Shown here one piece after another: positions 59,725 through 64,000 of a stretch of 64,000 bases of DNA; position 1 is the first letter of the stretch; each line of letters starts with the position of its first letter. A program made the position numbers and the translations under genes. The notes under the pieces are model-generated. The model had not been told where the DNA came from and made no database searches. It worked only from the letters and a program-made list of their open reading frames with translations. Source of the DNA: Eulemur rufifrons (taxonomy: Eukaryota > Chordata > Mammalia > Primates > Lemuridae). The DNA lies in the NCBI RefSeq assembly GCF_041146395.1, contig NC_090996.1:27180738-27244737 (forward strand), read 5' to 3'.

Positions 59725-59905
59725 ACTTATTGGGCACTCATTTTGCCTCCTCCCAGGACCTATTCTAGGTAGGTACTTTCAAATACATTTTCTCATTTCA
59801 TCCTTACTATGACCTTATATATTTAGCAATTTTGGCTTCCTTTCACAGACAAGGAAATTGAGGCTCAGGTAAGTTAAGTGAGTTGCCCAAGATCACTCAG
59901 GTTCT
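59725..59905 (-). repeat. MIR SINE
   Basis: 'acctattctaggtaggtact', 'tttcacagacaaggaaattg', 'aggctcaggtaagttaagtg' and 'gagttgcccaagatcactca'. Confidence 0.85.
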
Positions 59906-61078
59906 GTTCATGTTCTTTAAGTTCATGAGCTTTAAGACCAAGAGAAGGATGAAGACTAACTCAGAATTTCTTTTCTTTCCTTCTCTTTCCTTCTTTGTTT
60001 CTTTCTTTGAAATAGAAAACACTATAAATAACACACTCACCTTAAGAATTGAGAAGAACCATCTTTGGACAGACAGGATAACTATTCTAAGGTGATAAAA
60101 TAGGATGTGCTTAAAATCCCTTCCTCTTTTTCTTATGTAAGTATTTTTCACGTCAATGAATAACAGAATTTGCTTTCCTTTTCAGAGCACTTGTAATTAA
60201 AGTCTTTTTCAAGTGTTCTGACATCTACTTTGCTAAGATTTGTTCCCGTTTTCTCATGACAATGATCATATACCTACTTGATGATAGGCACCTACTATTA
60301 ATATATAAAATGGCAGTACAACAAAAGTTTGCATGTAACACATTGTCAAGGCCCAGTAATGGCCTACTTCCAGTTTAATTTGCCATAACCCAATTCTATC
60401 CCAGAGAAGAATTTGGACAAGCTTTGAATTTGTTTTAATGGCATCTGGTTTATCATTCTAACAATCAGTCCCATGTATTAAAGATGTTCTCTACATTCAG
60501 CACAGTGATTGATGCTAATGCAAGGTATGAAAGAACATCTCTACCTCTCAGAGTGTTTTTCCTTGACAGTCCTATAAGAATCACCCGAATATCTTGTTTA
60601 ATTTGTGTCTTAATGACTCCTATATCCAAACAAATACCTCCCTTCCCTGTTTCCTGAGAAAGAATTACACAATTCTACGCCCACTCATAACTCCTAAAAA
60701 CTCATACTTATTCTCCTTATTCCTTCTACACCAACTAGTTCTACCAAAGAACCTGAGAAAAATATGCAAACATGCTGTCGCCAGGAGAAAGCTCTCTCCC
60801 ACCTGCTTCTGAACACCCACCCTTCTGGCTACTTTTACTAAACCTTACATTACCGACTTGAGAACATTGGGGGCACATGGGCTACTTCATCTTCTGATGA
60901 CAGCCACGTTGTAGGTCTACTCTTCCATCACGTTATCCCCTTCCCCAGTATAAAATACCCAAGAAGACAAATCTTTAGAAACTTCCCATTTCAAACTCTC
61001 CACCTTCAGCCCACTTATAACTTTATTCACCCACCATATGTAAGAAGAAAAGAAAATGAGAGATTATTTCATTTTTTA

Positions 61079-61207
61079 AATTTTTTTTAGAGACGGGATC
61101 TCTAAGTCAGATCATAGCTCACTGCAGCCTCGAACTCCTGGGTTCAAGTGATCCTCCGACCTCAGCCTCTCACGTAGCTGAGAATACAGGTGTAAACCAC
61201 TGAGTTC
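61079..61207 (-). repeat. Alu right-arm-like (FRAM-type) 7SL-derived monomer
   Basis: In reverse it carries 'atcatagctcactgcagcct', 'cgaactcctgggttcaagtg' and 'gagacgggatctct', then an A-run (T-run on the plus strand). The segment 'gctgcagtgagctatgatc' on its own strand is specific to the Alu right arm and not to 7SL RNA. About 25 bases of the middle are deleted. Confidence 0.7.
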
Positions 61208-61229
61208 TGTGAGGCTGGAAGATCTAAGA

Positions 61230-61500
61230 GCCCAGGGGTAAAAGACCTAGAATTCAGAGATAAGATAGACAGACTGGTTCCTCAGTGCTTCGGTCCTGAC
61301 CAGGGGTGCGTGCGTCTTGACCAAGACAGGAGGGGATGGCTGGGACAGAAAAATGCCTTTGAGTCCACGTGGATGTGACATCTTAGATGTAGGTGAACAG
61401 TCCAAGGTTGAGATGAGAGAAGTGCCAAAAGTCAAGACCCAAATGAAAGAGTATGATTAACTGCGTCAGAAGCTGCTCAGAAGAATGTTGCAAGGTAAGT
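61230..61500 (-). mobile_element. L2 LINE fragment
   Basis: 'gagtccacgtggatgtgaca' and 'ttaactgcgtcagaagctgc' match reverse-L2 segments. Diverged. Confidence 0.45.
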
Positions 61501-62579
61501 TCAGAGAAGTTGCTCAAAAACAAGACAAGATCAGTGAGAAGGTGTTAGGGTCCAGGTCACATGTGCAGCTGAATCTGATGACATAAAGGCTTGGGCATCC
61601 GGGAAAGATATCCTGAGGGATGTCACAAAAAAATGACCCATCAATGTAGCAAAAATTCCATCACTGCTTTTGAATTTTGACCATCCTGGGAGGTTCTATT
61701 TGTCCACAGACATGTCCAAAAGCCCTGGACAGCGTGGAGCACTGAATAGACTATACAATTCTCTCTGCTCACAGTTCCCCAGGGCCAGCCAGGAGAGGAA
61801 AGTCTGAGAATTTCTATGCTTCCTTTGAAATATATATGTCTTTGGTTATAACCAAGGGTTTGTTTTTTCCAGCAAATTATTTGTAAAGCTTGGCTCGAAT
61901 GCTAACTTAACATCTCCTGCCAGGGGGAATGGGACAAGGAAGAAAAATCAGGGTCATTTCAACACCGATATCTACCCTGGGGCTCAGAGTCTGCTTGTTT
62001 CCTTGAAGCCCTCTAGCCTGAAAAGGAGAGCGCTGATGCCTTGCCTACCTGGTCACAGCCAGAGGCAGTGGAATCAGGAGGCTCCGGGGCAACATCGCCA
62101 CTTCTCTCCTATCGGCATGTTCCTCGCAGGAGTGTTCCGACACATCTATGCATGCATTTGACAAGGCAGTTGTGAAATATGAAGTTCAGAGGGCTGTACC
62201 TTTAAACTAAGCCCAAGACTGTTAAAACTGTCCCCAAAGACCACATGCTAGAATTCTCTAGTCAGATTTTGCTTCTCCTACTCCATGTAACCCAGTATAG
62301 CACCTCGTGGTCTTCTGTTTTCAGCCTCACTATTTTGTAGGAAATAAATTTGAAGGGACCGGGACCACCCATGCAGCATAGTACACAACTAGGAGAGGGA
62401 CTAATGTCAATCAACAAATATAAACTTGTATTTGATATATGCCTCTGGGTATATTATGTATGCCCAGTGAATAGTAGATACCAAGAACTAGAAGATACAT
62501 TTCTGACTTGTAGAAAAACTATCTGAAAAAGCCAAGATAGCAAGTGATAGTAACTAAACCTTACCTATCACCCTCTCCC

Positions 62580-62950
62580 TCCTTCACTGTCCTCTAACCA
62601 TGCTAACCCTTATCTCTACCCAGAACACACCAGCTCATGACTACCTCAAGGACTGTTCGCCTGTGGTTCCTTCTACCTGGAACTCTCTTCCCCGGGTCTT
62701 CACCAGGCTCACTCTTTCTTAGAAGGGCACCCACTGGCACCCACACTTAAAGGTTCCCAACCTTCCTTGATTTCATTGTTTCAGAGTCTTCCCCCACCAT
62801 GATATGAAACTATTTTTTATTTCTTTCTTTATTTTCTTTCTCCCTTACTAGAATCAAAATTATCTGAGAGAAGACAGCTTGTTTGTTTCATTATCCACGT
62901 AGTTTCCAGTGTCTTCCACATAGTAGGCACTCAACAAATATTTGTGGAAG
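62580..62950 (+). mobile_element. L2 LINE 3' end, well preserved
   Basis: 'ttctacctggaactctcttc', 'cttagaagggcacccactgg', 'cttccacatagtaggcactc' and 'aacaaatatttgtggaagga'. Confidence 0.85.
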
Positions 62951-63564
62951 GAAGAACAAGAGGGAAGAAGAAAAGAAGGCAGTATGAGCTTCAGAAGCAT
63001 TCGAAGAAGGCAGAAATTACTGGGGACTGAACGGTCATGGGGAGTTTCGCCCAGGGGATGAACTTGAACCTGGGCCTTGGACAATGGGAAAATGATTTGG
63101 ACATATCCAGGAGCCTATAATCTCCTCTAGGGGAGGCCATCTATAGGTAGCTGATACCTATGGAACATGGTACCAAAGGAAAGCTTTGGTGGCACAGAAA
63201 TGTAGCAAATGTTTATCAAGCAAAAAGCATGTGCCCAAAGGATGCTCTGATTAATGAACCAAGAACCAGTCATAATCATTTCTGTCAATCTTCCGCGTGA
63301 CATTTTACTCCAATTTTAGTAAAGGGAACAAGACTATTCCCAATCTTGATCTTTTAAGAGCTGGTCAGTACTGGGCTCTGTTCTCTCAAATCTCAAAAAT
63401 AGTTGTTCTCAGGAACTTCCATGAGCCACTGAGAGTCTGGAGCCAGATCAGCATCATGGACTCAGGCAGCCTCTCCCTCCTCCACAGCTCAGCAAGGGAA
63501 GCCTTCTGGGAACCACTCCAGAAACTCAAGCCCTGAAGCACCTTCTAGAAACTGGGGCAGGAAA

Positions 63565-63690
63565 CCAGCATTTGTTGAGCACATAGAATGTGCTAGGTAC
63601 TATGCCTAATTCATGTTAATTTATGGAACGTTCACAATAATTCCTAGAAATAGGTCTTGTTTTCCAAATTTTACAGAAGAGGAATCCATA
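63565..63690 (-). repeat. MIR SINE fragment
   Basis: 'tgagcacatagaatgtgcta', 'ggaacgttcacaataattcc', 'aaattttacagaagaggaat'. Confidence 0.65.
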
Positions 63691-63814
63691 TTGTAGTTGA
63701 CAATCCAGTTTTGTCTATTTATTTTTGTTGTGCTGTTGCATTTTTAAAATTATCTTCATCATCTCTTCCTATGTTTAAGAGTTCCCCATTTCTTGGAGAG
63801 AAAAAGAGGCTACC

Positions 63815-64000
63815 TCCAAGGGGTTGAAAAGACCCAATATGTACTTTCCCGGCCTCCCTTGCTACTTAGGCAAGAGCATGTGACCTGGGCTTGGCCAATC
63901 AGATGCATCAGACATAGATTTTGAATTAGGAAACAGGGACAGTGCAGATGCCATCTTGGGAGCAATAACACCATGGCAACATTCAGTGCCCCTAGTGGGG
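63815..64000 (+). mobile_element. ERVL-MaLR-type LTR, cut by the window end
   Basis: 'cccggcctcccttgctactt', 'agagcatgtgacctgggctt' and 'ggccaatcagatgcatcaga' match the first part of an MLT1-class LTR. Confidence 0.5.

Larger units (their letters stand above)
30225..64000 (-). other. SHISA9 intron upstream of the penultimate exon (partial)
   Basis: At least 33.8 kb long and open at the window end. I looked on the minus strand for the preceding exon (membrane segment and juxtamembrane tail) and did not find it. Stretches over 300 bases with nothing recognised are about 32490-33740, 34140-34500, 35225-35875, 37810-38520, 38695-39050, 39655-40850, 41845-42320, 47780-49285, 49870-50690, 60030-61075 and 61505-62575. 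A poly-G run near 48294 and a C-run near 48424 lie in the third of the last five of these. Confidence 0.85.

Noticed and set aside
30225..64000. Preceding SHISA9 exon (membrane segment and juxtamembrane tail)
   Set aside because: Searched for by eye in minus-strand translations and not found; it must lie beyond the window.
63985..64000. CTCF-like 'cccctagtgggg' at the window end
   Set aside because: One base short of the consensus and cut by the window edge.

Overview
This window is nuclear DNA from a placental mammal. It holds one recognisable gene, the 3' part of SHISA9 (CKAMP44, an auxiliary subunit of AMPA-type glutamate receptors), on the minus strand. Two coding exons are visible: a 156-nt internal exon (30069-30224) and the terminal coding exon (6114-6493), which ends in the PDZ-binding tetrapeptide EVTV. 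Both exons have consensus splice sites in the same phase. Their joined translation agrees with the cytoplasmic tail of SHISA9 as I remember it. The signal peptide, cysteine-rich domain and transmembrane segment lie in exons upstream, beyond position 64000.

Layout, low to high coordinate (3' to 5' of the gene): 1 to about 2430 is downstream intergenic DNA. About 2430-6113 is the probable long 3' UTR, closed by a good AATAAA signal at 2448-2453. 6114-6493 is the last coding exon. 6494-30068 is the last intron. 30069-30224 is the penultimate coding exon. 30225-64000 is the next intron upstream, in which I found no further SHISA9 exon.

The introns are filled with old interspersed repeats: MIR and MIR3-like SINEs, L2 and L1M-type LINE fragments, ERVL-MaLR-type LTRs, hAT-Charlie MITEs, a MER2 (Tigger) element, and two short inverted-repeat MITEs that I could not name (18083-18360 and 53000-53075). 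Several are nested inside others and give a relative order of insertion. No young lineage-specific SINE is visible: no full Alu, B1/B2, carnivore, ruminant, pig or horse SINE. The exception is one diverged Alu right-arm-like monomer at 61079-61207. That monomer points towards the primate lineage, while the lack of Alus argues against an ordinary monkey or ape locus, so the species is left open.

Non-repeat signals worth attention are a CU-rich tract just upstream of the last exon (possible PTB control of splicing), an exact CTCF consensus at 19495-19509, and four repeat-free AT-rich blocks that look like conserved non-coding elements. I see no sign of a novel multi-gene system. Repeat family names come from recognition by eye, so most repeat boundaries are accurate only to tens of bases.
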